From assembly GCA_021234155.1 (NCBI GenBank), contig JAJEKV010000059.1, positions 1,938,182-2,002,181 on the forward strand: a stretch of DNA of 64,000 nucleotides. The letters run 5' to 3'. Source of the stretch: Isoetes taiwanensis (Eukaryota > Streptophyta > Lycopodiopsida > Isoetales > Isoetaceae). This document shows, piece after piece, positions 11,710 through 25,147 of this stretch. Within the stretch, counting starts at the first letter, position 1; every line of letters starts with the position of its first letter. Made by a program: the position numbers and the translations under genes. The notes under the pieces were generated by a model. The model saw only the letters and a program-made list of their open reading frames with translations. It was not told the origin of the DNA and made no database searches.

Positions 11710-12366
11710 CTAGGCCATTGTCACATCTGCTTCAGCAATGTGTTGATCTCCAGCATTCTTCGGTGTAATGCATCGACTTCCTGGAGGAGGAGGAGGGAGG
11801 ACCTGTTTCTTTGCCACTTTTCTACTCTTGCCAGACTCCTCATCTTCATCATTTCCAGCCTCATCTTCATTGTCATCGCTATCACTGTCCATCACAGGTT
11901 TGGCACAAGCAAGTGAATCTCCAATAAATTCATGGAACCTACTTTTGTTCTTCACTGCTTGCTCAACATCTGCCCTTCTAATGCTTTTGTGTTTATTTTT
12001 TACCATGACATCAAATGTAGCCTCTACTAAACATTCAAGGAATGCCTTTGTTGCTCCAGTGATTGCACGCATTCCTTCACCAGAAACCAGCTTAATATCT
12101 TCATCTAGCTTGATTATTCTCTTCACTCTTCCTAATGGGAACGCTAGGCCTTCTTCCGAAGAAGGGCCGGCTTCAACCTGAACTCCTGCTTCTGTTTCTC
12201 CTTCTTCTAGCCCGCCCAGATCATCATTTGCTTCTGTTTCTCCTTCTTCCGAACCTCCAAAATCATGGTTTGCTTCAGAATCCGCATGAATAACACTAGA
12301 AAATGCAGATTTCTCAGAATCTGACAAAGAGCGCCACATTTCGGAGATGATCTCATTCTTTTGCAA
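11710..12366 (-). CDS. NF-YC/DPB3-like histone-fold protein, probably 5'-incomplete
   Basis: An uninterrupted 218-codon frame. Residues about 76-155 form a histone fold of the CBFD/NF-YC/Pol-epsilon-subunit type: FPLGRVKRIIKLDEDIKLVS, then a helix with ATKAFLECLVEATFDVM, then KSIRRADVEQAVKNKSRFHEFIGDSL. The start is Glu/Gly-rich with an internal near-duplication (GGSEEGETEA, GGLEEGETEA). The C-terminal third is acidic (DSDSDDNEDEAGNDEDEE) with a KKQVLPPPPP stretch. The first residues (ISEMWRSLSDSEKSAF) resemble the end of an HMG box, suggesting an upstream exon. The frame opens at a TTG preceded in frame by TGA, so the true 5' end is absent or lies in an unseen exon. Homologues bind DNA as NF-YB-type heterodimers or in polymerase-epsilon/CHRAC complexes. 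It lies within element A in the element's sense direction, so it is likely a captured copy. Whether it is expressed is unknown. Confidence 0.7.
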   Translation of the reverse strand: MQKNEIISEMWRSLSDSEKSAFSSVIHADSEANHDFGGSEEGETEANDDLGGLEEGETEAGVQVEAGPSSEEGLAFPLGRVKRIIKLDEDIKLVSGEGMRAITGATKAFLECLVEATFDVMVKNKHKSIRRADVEQAVKNKSRFHEFIGDSLACAKPVMDSDSDDNEDEAGNDEDEESGKSRKVAKKQVLPPPPPGSRCITPKNAGDQHIAEADVTMA

Positions 12367-12819
12367 CTTTCATCTTTTCAAGTTGGTATGTGAGTCTTAT
12401 AAGATGTTTCAGCCTTTTTGCAATGCCAGTGATCTAGCAAATGATCCAATGAACTCCAACCATTGCTTATTCACCAGGAGCAAAGTATGAAGAATGCAGG
12501 TTTAGAGTGCTCAAGTTTAGAATGCACGTTCCACTTCAGATTTTACTGTCTTCCAGCTGGCCGGTAAGATTGGTTACGACAGGTTTTGAGCATGGTTGAT
12601 GCTTGAGATTTTGCATGTTTTTAAGTGTCAAGAAACTGCAGGGAGGCCTTGGATTGTGTGCTCTCAAGAAGGCCTGTGATTTCATCACAGAAGCCAAGGT
12701 GATCGGCTAAACAAACATCAAGATCTTGATTAGCAGGGTTGCCTATCCCCCCCGGGTCGAAACTCTGCAATTCTAGCTATGCCACGTGTCGTGCCACGTA
12801 GGCCAAAATGATTGCTTGC

Positions 12820-12848
12820 CGTTGGATTTGATAATTTCCAATCCAACG
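12820..12848. repeat. 9-bp inverted repeat near the proposed Helitron 5' end
   Basis: CGTTGGATT (12820-12828) and AATCCAACG (12840-12848) are perfect inverted copies separated by 11 bases. They lie just downstream of two ACGT-core motifs (12783-12800). They may be part of the Helitron 5' subterminus or of a captured promoter. Confidence 0.7.
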
Positions 12849-15088
12849 ATCACCAATATTCTAAAAAATCCTGGAAATTCCTTGGTTCCTTCTTCATCGA
12901 CACATTAGATTTCTTTTTGCTTTTTTTTTTCACAGACCGTCGTTCCATTTCCGTAGCCCATCGGTGTTCCTTAAACAGGGATTCACAACTACCTCCGAAT
13001 CTCTGCCGGATTGAAAGATTGAATTCGTTCCGGTGCAAAGAACACAGCTTTTGCCTATGCCACAGTTTTTGTTCTTGAAACGGAATTTGGGTTCCACTTA
13101 TTTGATCCTATCCAATAATTCTTAGATTCTTTTTAGAGAATACCTCTGTCCGGCGATCCCTGGTAGGGTTGTGTTACTTTACAGCCTCAATTTCGTCCGC
13201 TGCTGAAGTCGTGATACTTGATGTAGTTTAATGCTTTTGGTTTTTTCTTCAGGATAGCATCGGCAGCATGCCCTAGGATGAGTTGTCGGAAAGGTAATAC
13301 TCTGCTGAAGAAGATGACAGGGCGCATCTGACAACAATCTTCTCGCATGGCCTAGGCATTTTGTGACCCAAAACCAGGAAAGATTCAAGGATTCAAATGC
13401 CGAATTTGTTGTTCGAATGCCGAATGGCCTAGGCATTTGTTGTTCTTCAATTCGTCCCTGCTTTGCAACCTCTCCACAAATGTTTCTCAAAGATTTTCAT
13501 CTCTGGCCTATTTCATTCAGTTTTGAGCATCTGGGTGGATTGTGTCAGAAGGTTATGATTCTTTCCATTTTATGCATGTTTTAGTTGCTTGTGAACACCA
13601 TTCTAGGTCCCAAAACTCTGCTGTAACTCTGGCTGGTGGTTCCCGCACTGGTCATGGCAGGGTTTTAGGTTTGTAAGAGGGCAAAATCGTCTGGCGGAGG
13701 TTTCACCTGCAGGTTGAGCTGGAACTTGGAACTTCCACTTGGAGTCTGGAACCGCAAGGGCATTGAGAGGCAACAAGATCAGAAGTACTTCGATTTCTTA
13801 TTGAATTCCGTTGTGTCTTAGGAAAAAATTTGAGAGAGATTATTTGAGACGAGTTATGATTTCATTGGCAAAATTTCCTCTTGCAGCACAGCAGCATGCA
13901 TGCCACGATTTGGCATGCATCTCTCCTCATTACATTCAATTAGTTCTTGAAGAACATACCGGCGATATCCATATGGTATGTTTTGAGCATGTGAAAATGG
14001 AACTCTTGGGGGTATGTACAAGGTTGAGAACGAGCTTCTTGGCAGGGAAAAGGCCACATTTGCTGGTATAGATCCTCCATCCTTATTTTAGAACTCATCA
14101 TTTCCATTGCTTTTTGTCCTGAGGATGTGTAGCTTCTTATTTTATTTTTCAAACTCTACTATTACAACTGCTCATTTCCATTGTTTTTTCTTCAGGATGT
14201 TTCAAATCTCTCTCTTTTTTCGTTCTCAAATCCATCTAACATGTATTCTAATAGCAAATGTACTTCTTGGTTCCTTTGTAGGTGCATATGTGCAAGCTAC
14301 CAGATTTCCTATCCAATTCAAATTTGACAAAGAGCCACCTGATTTTGCATGGCACAGGCTGCCCTCCTTTTTGATGCTCAAACCTTCATCTACATTATCT
14401 TCTTATCTGGTGGGTCCATGCTCCAATTGGATGTTATTTACTCTTTCTGTCATGTGTTTCTCTTAATAAACAATACCGGAATCAGGCCCCATAAAATTTC
14501 CTTGATAAACAACATGGGATCAGGTTATCCTTTTGCTTGCACCGTTCTATTCTGTCTATGGCGAATTATTCTGGTATGCACAATTGTGATTAGAGGTAGA
14601 GTTAAATATTGGCATTTTGAAGGACACTTTATATTGGCAGATCGCGATTATCTTTCTAGCCTCAAAATACATGGGATTATCTTTCTGATGCAAGTCCTGA
14701 GAACTTGAGAAGCAATGTGATCGCCAGCAGGGTGTCAAAGTTGACACACTATTTCATACCTCCTGTCATGATCATGAAGACAGCAAGCCCTTATTGTGAA
14801 GACAACATGCGTATGTTTTTCAGAGCTCTTGGATATGGGACCAGGGCACTCTTTCTGCTACATCAGGCCTGCCTTAGATTCCTGCTGAGCTGATGGATTA
14901 TTAGTAATGATTAGTGACTGGCCTTCATGATCATAATTTATCTTTAACAGAGGTTTTACCCAAATATGGAGAAAATGTAATGGGGAAACAATCAGCTTTT
15001 AGAGGAACGTGTCTATTCTCAATGTTCTTCATAATATACATGAAAAAGGTTTCTCGATTTCATTCGCTTTTTCCCTTGCTATTTGCAG
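12849..15088 (+). other. Nested Helitron interior, exon-like islands of unknown origin
   Basis: Several plus-strand islands look like diverged exons (for example near 14282-14400, reading RFPIQFKFDKEPPDFAWHR, and near 14745-14890), with intron-like T-rich spacers ending in AG. I cannot name the gene. The islands are in changing frames, so no intact product is encoded. Confidence 0.35.
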
Positions 15089-15386
15089 GAACTAGTATTA
15101 CGCGGTCCTGACTTCCTACAAGCAGCATTAAGAAAGGCTAGCCAGCTTTTGGAGCAGGTCCCAACAGTCTTTGTGATAAAAGGTAACATACTTCATTGAT
15201 GCACTATTCTTCTTCGTGTATTTGGAAGGATATACATTCAAGCAGATTCTGTTATTGAAGGTCATGTCAAAGGGATCTGCTAAAGGTACAACAACAGGCT
15301 ATGTTTCTCTCATCTTTCCAAATGGTCAGAACTTGCATTCGTGTGCTTCTAAGCTATACGATACTTGCCACAGAGAATTACAGAAG
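15089..15386 (+). pseudogene. Two exon-like fragments of an unidentified conserved-looking gene
   Basis: Exon-like piece one (15089-15182) follows 'atttgcag' and precedes 'gtaaca'; it reads GPDFLQAALRKASQLLEQV, then PTVFVIK. Piece two (about 15273-15386) reads GTTTGYVSLIFPNGQ, then SCASKLYDTCHRELQK, before 'gtaaag'. A diverged partial repeat of piece one appears near 15598-15675 ('ttcctacaatcagtgtcaagaaaggccagccagctttt'). The joining phase does not give a clean frame, so it is likely degenerate. I do not recognise the family. Confidence 0.4.
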
Positions 15387-17128
15387 GTAAAGCACATTGC
15401 TTTAATTTTTATGTGCATGGATGCCACCATCATTTTGGCCCCTTGGCTGTGTACAATATGTGGCCATGTGGCCGCTTGCTTGGTGATCCGAAGAACATGA
15501 TAGTGCCATAAGCAATTACAATATTGCGCTAGAGGAACATGTTTATTTTCAATATTGTTAATGGCAAGGGTTTTTAGATTTAATCCGCTTGTGCAGAAAC
15601 TAAAATTACATGGTCAGGCTTTCCTACAATCAGTGTCAAGAAAGGCCAGCCAGCTTTTGTGCAGTGTGAGAAAAGGTAACATACTTCATTGATGCACTTC
15701 TTCTTTATGTACATGGAAAGGAATATGTTGATGCATATCAATTTGTTGATGTTCAAGAGGAGCAGGCAGTATCATGTTATAACAAAGCTAAACAACATTA
15801 TTAGAATACGTTTGTGTGTACAATATGTAGCAGCTAGGATGTGATCTGACGAACATGATAATGCCGTAAATAATTACAATGTTGAGTCTGGGTACTGATA
15901 CTAAACAAACCATTGTGCTTTTATATTTATTGGCAGCATGAATGGCATCCTATTGTCAGATTGGCTAAGATGAACATTTGGATCATTTTTGAAGATTGCA
16001 TTAGAATATAGTATTCCTACGGATTCTTCTTGTACGACTCATCAAAGTTGCTAAATTTAAGAGATGCGTATTCGAGTTTTCTCCACTATTGTTTTATCAA
16101 ATGGTTGTACATTAGGTGATTCAGACTTTTGACACATCTTAATGTAATCAAAGATTTGTTGTGGTGATACCTTCGCTTCTAGGTATCCTCTGTATCCTCT
16201 GGTGGAATGAGAGGTTTGCTGACTTATATTTCAATCTTTTAAATGGCTATACCTAATGCTCATGGATGCATGGTGCATAGATTTCATATTGTCTACTATT
16301 TGCAAGAAAATTCATGCATAGATCTCATATTGTCTACTATTTGCTCATTTGGAGATGCCAAAAGCTTAATTACACATTTTGCCAAACACATTTTTGCAAT
16401 CTAGGGACCTCTTGCTAGGTTTCTTTTGTTCCTAAACTTGAATTTCCTAAGATTCTATAGCATTGATATTATGTTAACGCAACAATTTCACATTTATTAG
16501 CTACTATCAATCTTGAATATAAGGAAAGGATGAAATTGGATCTTTGCAAGTTTGTAACATGAAACCATTGAAACCACACAAATTACTCTTTAGCATGTTT
16601 ATGGAACTCCTTTAGATTGGATATTTGAGTATATTTGTGAAACTTATCTTTTATAATTCATGATAAACAAGTCAACAAAGTGATTGCTAGATGCCTATAA
16701 TTGTCAAAGTTACCATCTTTTTTATCAAGACTTGACTTGCACACATCTAAGAACTATAGAAGCATTTCATTCAACAAATCTAATCTCACAAATCCAGATC
16801 GTCCTTGGCAGCAATTATGTAGTATATACAGCAATTATGTAGTATATAAAAAGACTAGATTTCATGTAGTATATAAAAATACTAGATTTCATAACCTATC
16901 GCCTTGGACAATTATTAAGACATGCACAAAACTTATAGGTAAAAATTTTAAGGAATCCAGAGCAGACATGTCTTTAATAAACCTAGGACATCAACCTAAT
17001 AGATCTGGGAGTCTAACAGCTGAGGCATTTTTTATTAACAACAATTACGAAACGGGGGCATCATGACCCTGTAACTTTCTATGTTCCTTATTCGTTCTAT
17101 ACACAATTCCAACATAACAAATATGATT
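15387..17128. other. Nested Helitron interior, no gene recognised
   Basis: Apart from the diverged echo of the upstream fragment near 15598-15675, I see no coding motif. Near 16815-16890 there is a short direct repeat ('gtagtatata' units). Confidence 0.4.
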
Positions 17129-17163
17129 TATAAGGCCCGGCAACGCCGCGCATTCATTACTAG

Positions 17164-20100
17164 TAAATAAGTAAAACTGGTCTTCAACAAATGTAAGATG
17201 CATCATAGAAATCTGCGAACTCATGAACTCTTATCATTGAAAATTCCCTTCGGGCATAGAATTGAAACAAACATGCCACATCAACACAACGAACAAGGGT
17301 TGAGCAGACTTGGACAAATCTTTTTGAAGTTATTGTGCTATGAGGTATCGGATTAGACATTAAAATGTTTGTAAGATGCTCCCGACAAAAGATCTAACCC
17401 ATTCTTCAGCTCTTCCAATTTGACGCCCAGCCCCACCTTACCCGCACCTCAACCCTGCTTTTCTGCTAGTTGCTATTATTTTTTTATTTATCTTGTCTCT
17501 TGTAATGCAGCATTGGATGCAGCATCAAATGGCATCTTGCCTCTGAGGGTTGTAGAGCGTAGACCAAAGCAGTAATGCCCAAAATGAAAAAAGCTTTGAA
17601 ACAGACATTTGTTTTGAAATGCTCATGTAAAAACCACTTCATAATTTAGAGTGAAATATTGTCTTTGGCAGCTGGTGCAAAGCTTGGCCATGCCCTCTTG
17701 TACAAAGCTTAAGGTTCCATGCTACAGGCTGATTTATGACAAATCTGAACCAAATATTCGTTTCAGAGCAATTCAATTGTATCATGGTAAAAGCATGGAC
17801 TGCTCACTTACTCCATGTGCATGGGGAATTGAACAAAAGCTTTAAGTATCAATACAAGGTTGCCTGCATCTTATAAAACTCAATCTCAATGCGCAATAAT
17901 GCTCCAATGAATCTTTCAAGATATCTAGATATAGTGACCATAATGCACTTGTTGACCTGTATGTCAAATTTGAGCATTGAAAATGCACATCATGTGTCTG
18001 AATATTATATAGGTACAAACTTTATACTATTGTAATTTATGTCTAATAAAAGTATGCGAATAAAGCAAAATCTCTAAAATAGGTAGATAACTTAACTAGA
18101 ACATGTGCGAGGGCAATTGGTTAAGTTAAATAGTAAACTTAATTAGATTGGTCAGAATGTGTTCTAGTTAAGTTAAAATTTTAACTTAACTAAATACATG
18201 TCTGAAAACATTTTAATTACCACAAACTTAACAAGACAACGTCTGAACAACAATCCATGTTGTTTACTTAGGTTAAAATTCTTAACTTAACTATGCTCAG
18301 TGTGAAGATATTTTGCTCGTCCTAGTTAAGTTATGCATTTATTTGAAACCTAACTCTTTTAGGTGTGAATACAATTGTTATATTTAATTTAAATTTAGTT
18401 ACTTAATTTTTTTTAACATAACCTAACTTAACGGCGGGTCTGAATGGACCCTATATAAAATAAAATGATGCAGTCTCATGAAGGAGAGATTATATGGTGA
18501 CAACCCCAACATACCCAATGGATTAGCAAGAGCAACAGCACAAACTCCTGATTAGTTATGCACCCAAACCATGAATGTATTGCATTATGTTGGACAAAAT
18601 TAAAAATGCGAATGGCAAATCGGGTCAAACATGTAAAAAAAGCGCTTAGCTTGATCACGACATCAGTTGCAGTTAAGCAAAGAGCTAGATGCCAAGACAA
18701 GACGTTAAGTGTGATTTATGCACAACAAAAAACAAGTGAATAACCACATCCAAATCCTTCAATGCTTGAGCAAGATGTTGTTGCATGGAATGTAATGCTC
18801 AGCAAATGTCAACTACAAAAGATGTGAATTCTATAGGAAGTTTTGTCTAAACTAATTCCTTTGGTTTCAACAATTGCTAGCAAGGTAAGTCAAAGCGTCT
18901 ATTATTATAGATCAATGGTTTCAAATATACAGTTTTTGGAATTCAATGGTTCATAATCAGGCACTGTAGCAATGGGAAATGACACATTCACTATATCTCC
19001 CACTGACCAAATCAAACTCCTTTTCTTCCTTCCGTTATCTTGATCAGCGCAATTAAAACAGCTCAGACGCCATGGCTGGCCCCTTTTCTTTCAACTTTCG
19101 TTGCCCAAAACATTCACGATCAGGATCACCTGTATATTTTACCCCCTTGGTTTATTGGTTCACACTACCAACATAGACAATTCCAGTAATAGCCTAGACC
19201 CATATATCTATATGCTCTTCCAACTATTATAGAGGAATGTATCTTTCAACCTAGCCTTATCATCCAAGTAATTCCACTCTACAAATTATCATTTATAACA
19301 TGAATATGCAACAATACCTGACAGATATTTGCAGTACAGTAACAAGGTCTTATTAAGAAATCCCCCTATAAATTTGTGGACAGATGCATATGAAAAGGTT
19401 CACCTACTTCTTTTGCAAAGGTAATGTAAACGCCATTGCTCATGCACTGTGTAATTAATCGATTCCTACTGTAGAGACGTTAGAATAATGAACATGGAAG
19501 TTAATTTAGAGTGTTGCGTTTTGTAAAGATTCGTTGTAGAAAATGAAGCTCATTATCTTTGCATGATTGAGGCTCAACGTTAAATCACATTCTGAAATGC
19601 TAATTATATTTGCATGACAAGATAGGACTAAGATAGGCAAGCAAATGTATTGAACAAGAATGATTGACATACTTGCAGTATCAAGCCAGTTCCGCAGTTT
19701 GCTTGCTTCTTCATATGCATGTGGCCTGACTGAATGGCTCCTCTTTAGTCTCATGCATCTACATATAGAATTAATAATAGTGGCCCATGGAATCAGTTAA
19801 TAGTGGCAACTTATCCACAATACCTGAAAGCGAGAAGCAGACCAGAGAGTAAACTAATAGAAAAATATGTATTTTAAAAGAAGTGGCTTTTAATATTTAG
19901 GACAATTAAAGCCATCAGGTGGACCCTTCCAAGCAGACGATCCAGCAAATATTAAGCACCAAATATTGTGTGCTTAAGATGTACAATAATGTATTCCAGA
20001 ACAAATTACAAAAACAAGCCTGCGATTTGCTTCCAATTCTCTGTATTAGCAACCTTGTGACTCATAAGTTCTTCCTCCCAAGGTTGGACTATTCTTCCCT

Positions 20101-20204
20101 CTGCCATTTCCCTAGCAACTGGGACGAATCGGCACCAGTTATCAGGATGAAACTGACTCACTCATTCTCAAAAATGTGAATGTGCACATGGGCTCAAATG
20201 TGCA
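17164..20204. other. Element A interior, no gene recognised
   Basis: AT-rich sequence without a domain-bearing frame. It contains the palindromic segment annotated at 18050-18440. It lies between the nested Helitron and the beta-amylase pseudogene. Confidence 0.4.
18050..18440. repeat. Palindrome-rich, MITE-like segment with repeated 'taacttaac' motifs
   Basis: The motif 'gttaagtta' and its complement 'taacttaac' recur at least nine times on both strands. At 18166-18191 there is a perfect 26-bp palindrome (AGTTAAGTTAAAA with its reverse complement). Flanking pieces such as 'agaacatgtg'/'catgtctgaa' and the 3' 'gggtctgaatggaccc' also show dyad symmetry. I could not define terminal repeats or a target duplication, so the MITE label is tentative. 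Confidence 0.5.
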
Positions 20205-22250
<2,046 letters not shown>

Positions 22251-22807
22251 GAATCGAACCAGTTAATATGTTGCCTAGGCATTTCGCGACATGAGAAGCC
22301 GACGAAACCCAGAATACGGAATATAATTATCATCCCTATTCATCCTATTAGACAGAGAATGTGCTGCGTAGAGAAAAGCCTTGGCTGATGCAATTCGATG
22401 GCAAGGGCTAAGAGAGACAGGATCAAGATCAAATCCAAACTTATATTCGAGGTTAAAGAGGCAATGCCTTACAGAACAGTTAGATGTTGAATCAAGGTAT
22501 TGCAGGCTGCATGGTAGCGGAGTATATCTCCTATGAGAAGCAGGGGTTTACAGTCGCCCAAGCTCTTGACAAACACTGCATTAGGAGGGCAAAGCGACTT
22601 GATTGATGGAGGATTTGCCATCGATTTCATGGATCACGCCAGTCTGCAACACAAGGCGATTGCACCGGTTCAACCGGTTCTTCTGCTCATCTGCATACAC
22701 AATACACAAGTTTACCGGATATAACACGTTTTTGGCCATCATCAGCATATTCTCAGAATATGTCCCAAATTCCATATAAACAAAGGTTTGCCCCTTTGGG
22801 GCAACCC

Positions 22808-24426
22808 AAAAAAACATAGATTCAGGATAGAAAATAATCACATTAGCTTACTGAGTATATTGGTTAATGTAGTCTTATAAGGACATTGATTTTTTTAGTA
22901 GAGGCTCGAGCCCCCATATTTCATATTCTAAAACCTTAGACAAAGACGTATAAAGTTTTGATATTGCATCAAAACCTTAGGCAAACTCGTATTTGACATT
23001 TGAAAATCATAAGAAACCCAATTATAACTGAGCATAAGTGAAACGAGAGGTGCCTAGAGCCTCCAACATACAGTTTGGATCGTAGGATCGACAGATCCGA
23101 CGACTACAGTAGTTCAGGTGCACCCCGTTTAATATGTAGCAAAATAACAGAGGGTTCCAGGGGGATTTGATATGGATGTAAAAAAACAAACCTTGAATCC
23201 ATAGACCATATATCCCTAAAACAATTGAATGAGTCGTTAAAAAAAACATAGATTCAAGATAGAAAATAATCACATTAGCTTACTCGGTATATTGGTTAAT
23301 GTAGTCTTATAAGACATTGAGTTTTTTTAGTAGAGGCTCGAGCCCCCATATTTCATATTCTAAAACCTTAGACAAAGACGTATAAAGTTTTGATATTGCA
23401 TCAAAACCTTAGGCAAACTCGTATTTGACATTTCAAAATCATAGGAAACCTAATTATAACTGAGCATAAGTGAAACGAGAGGTGCCTAGAGCCTCCAACA
23501 TACAGTTTGGGTTGTAGGATCGACAGATCCGACGACTACAGTAGTTCAGGGTTCGTTTACAATATGTAGCAAAGTAATAGAGGGTTCCAGGGGGATTTGA
23601 ATGTAAAAAGACAAACGTTGAAACAATAGATCATGTATCCCTAAAACAATTGAATGAGTCGTTAAGAAAAACATAGATTCAAGATAGAAAATAATCACAT
23701 TAGCTTATTGGATATATTGGTTAATGTAGTCTTATAAGGATATTGAGTTTTTTTAGTAGAGGCTCGAGCCCCCATATTTCATATTCTAAAACCTTAGACA
23801 AAGACGTATAAAGTTGTGATATTGCATCAAAACCTTAGGCAAACTCGTATTTGACATTTCAAGATCATAGGAAACCCAATTATAACTGAGCATGGTGCCT
23901 AGAGCCTCCAACATACAGTTTGGGTCGTAGGATCGCCAGATCCGATGACTACAGTAGTTCAAGGTGCACCCCGTTTAGAATATGTAGCAAAGTAACAGAG
24001 GGTTCCAGGGGGATTTGATATAGATGTAAAAAGACAAACCTTGAAACCATAGACCATATATCCCTAAAACAATTGAATGGGTCGTTAAAAAAAAACATAG
24101 ATTCAAGTTAAAAAATAATTTTATCAGCTTACTGGGTATATTGGTTAATATAGTTTTATAAGAACATTGAGTTTTTTTGGTAGAGGCTCAAGCCCCCATA
24201 TTTCATATTCTAAAACCTTAGACAAAGACGTATAGAGTTTTGATATTGCATCAAAACCTTAGGCAAACTCGTATTTGACATTTCAAAACATAGGAAACCC
24301 AATCATAACTGAGCATAACCGAAACGAGAGGTGCCCAGAGCCTCCAACATACAATTTGGGCCGTAGGATCGACAGATCCGACGACTGTAGTAGTTCAGGG
24401 TGCATCCCATTTAGAATATGTAGCAA
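22808..24426. repeat. Satellite array block 3
   Basis: The array resumes mid-monomer at 'aaaaaaacatagattcagg', exactly where block 2 stopped. 'gagggttcc' marks are at about 23150, 23580 and 23998, giving periods of 430 and 418 bp, and the array ends at 'atgtagcaa' near 24426. Small deletions distinguish the copies. With blocks 1 and 2 it makes about 4.9 kb, or around 11 monomers, of once-continuous array. Confidence 0.95.
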
Positions 24427-25130
24427 TTCACTACAAGCTTTTGAAGCAATAAATTTAGATCTTTGGGCTAAAGAGCGATTGTATCCATGTGACTCTTTCA
24501 GTCGAGCTCATCCAGATTTTTCCTTAGCATCTGGTCTTGTTGAATTTGATTGCAAGGATCTCCAAAGATTATTTGGTTATTGGAATAATTTGGTTAATGG
24601 TAATTGTAATCCACATTTTGCATTTGTATGGATTAAATTGCAAAGGTTTTCAAGATGTTAACCAACTTCAATATGCAAACTACTTGTTGTCTCAATAATG
24701 TCAAAAGGAGAGTGAAGTGTAGGTGGAAATGTGGGAATTGGTGATGGAGATCAAGTAATTCAGTAAAGAATAAAGAGAGTTGAGCAAGAAAATAATTTCC
24801 TCAACAAGAGAGTCAAACGAATGAAGGAAATTCCACTGGGGTTCAACGAAAGGGCAAGAGGCTTGAAGCCCATAAATGTACTCGCTCTTGGAGGTAGAGG
24901 CTCAGAATAAAAAGGATCACAACTATTAAAAAGCGAAAGAAGTCTTATCGCAAAGCTACAAAGGCATATAAGCGAACAGGTTTTTCAAAACATGGATGTT
25001 GCTCAAACAAAACTCAGAGGAATAATCAACCATAGGCAGTGATTGAAAAAATGATTAATACAAAAGCTACAATGAATAGAATAGAGAAATCGGAGTGAGA
25101 GTGCGAGGATAGAAAGAGGGAATAATCTAG
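24427..25130 (+). pseudogene. Degenerate retroelement-like coding DNA, 5' part
   Basis: A plus-strand frame to 24661 reads LQAFEAINLDLWAKERLYPC and on to FVWIKLQRFSRC, then stops. After further stops, lysine-rich scraps lead to ENVVDVVRALKMPCW, which is split by the insertion at 25148-26449. It appears to be the upstream part of the ORF1-like sequence continuing at 26450. No firm family match. Confidence 0.35.
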
Positions 25131-25147
25131 CTCAAGAGAATGTTGTT
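25131..25147. repeat. Target-site duplication, left copy
   Basis: CTCAAGAGAATGTTGTT here is repeated exactly at 26450-26466, bracketing the inserted sequence. Seventeen bases is a length typical of target-primed retroposition. Confidence 0.9.

Larger units (their letters stand above)
12746..17163 (+). mobile_element. Probable second Helitron nested in element A
   Basis: The right end is clear: hairpin-like GCCCGGC aac GCCGCGC (one mismatch, about 17134-17150), a short spacer, then CTAG (17160-17163) followed by T. This matches the 3' ends at 10208-10236 and 46237-46263. The left end is a proposal: A|TC at 12745/12746 ('gccta|TCCCCCCC'), followed within 60 bases by G-box-like 'gccacgtgtcgtgccacgta' and a 9-bp inverted repeat. 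The interior has exon-like fragments on the plus strand and no Rep/helicase frame. The 3' end is firm; the 5' end is a guess. Confidence 0.55.

Noticed and set aside
11768-12181. 137-codon plus-strand frame rich in Ser and Pro
   Set aside because: It is the antisense shadow of the acidic and Ser-rich parts of the minus-strand histone-fold ORF.
13940-14152. Small ORFs on both strands around 13.8-14.1 kb
   Set aside because: No frame is longer than expected by chance and none matches a family.
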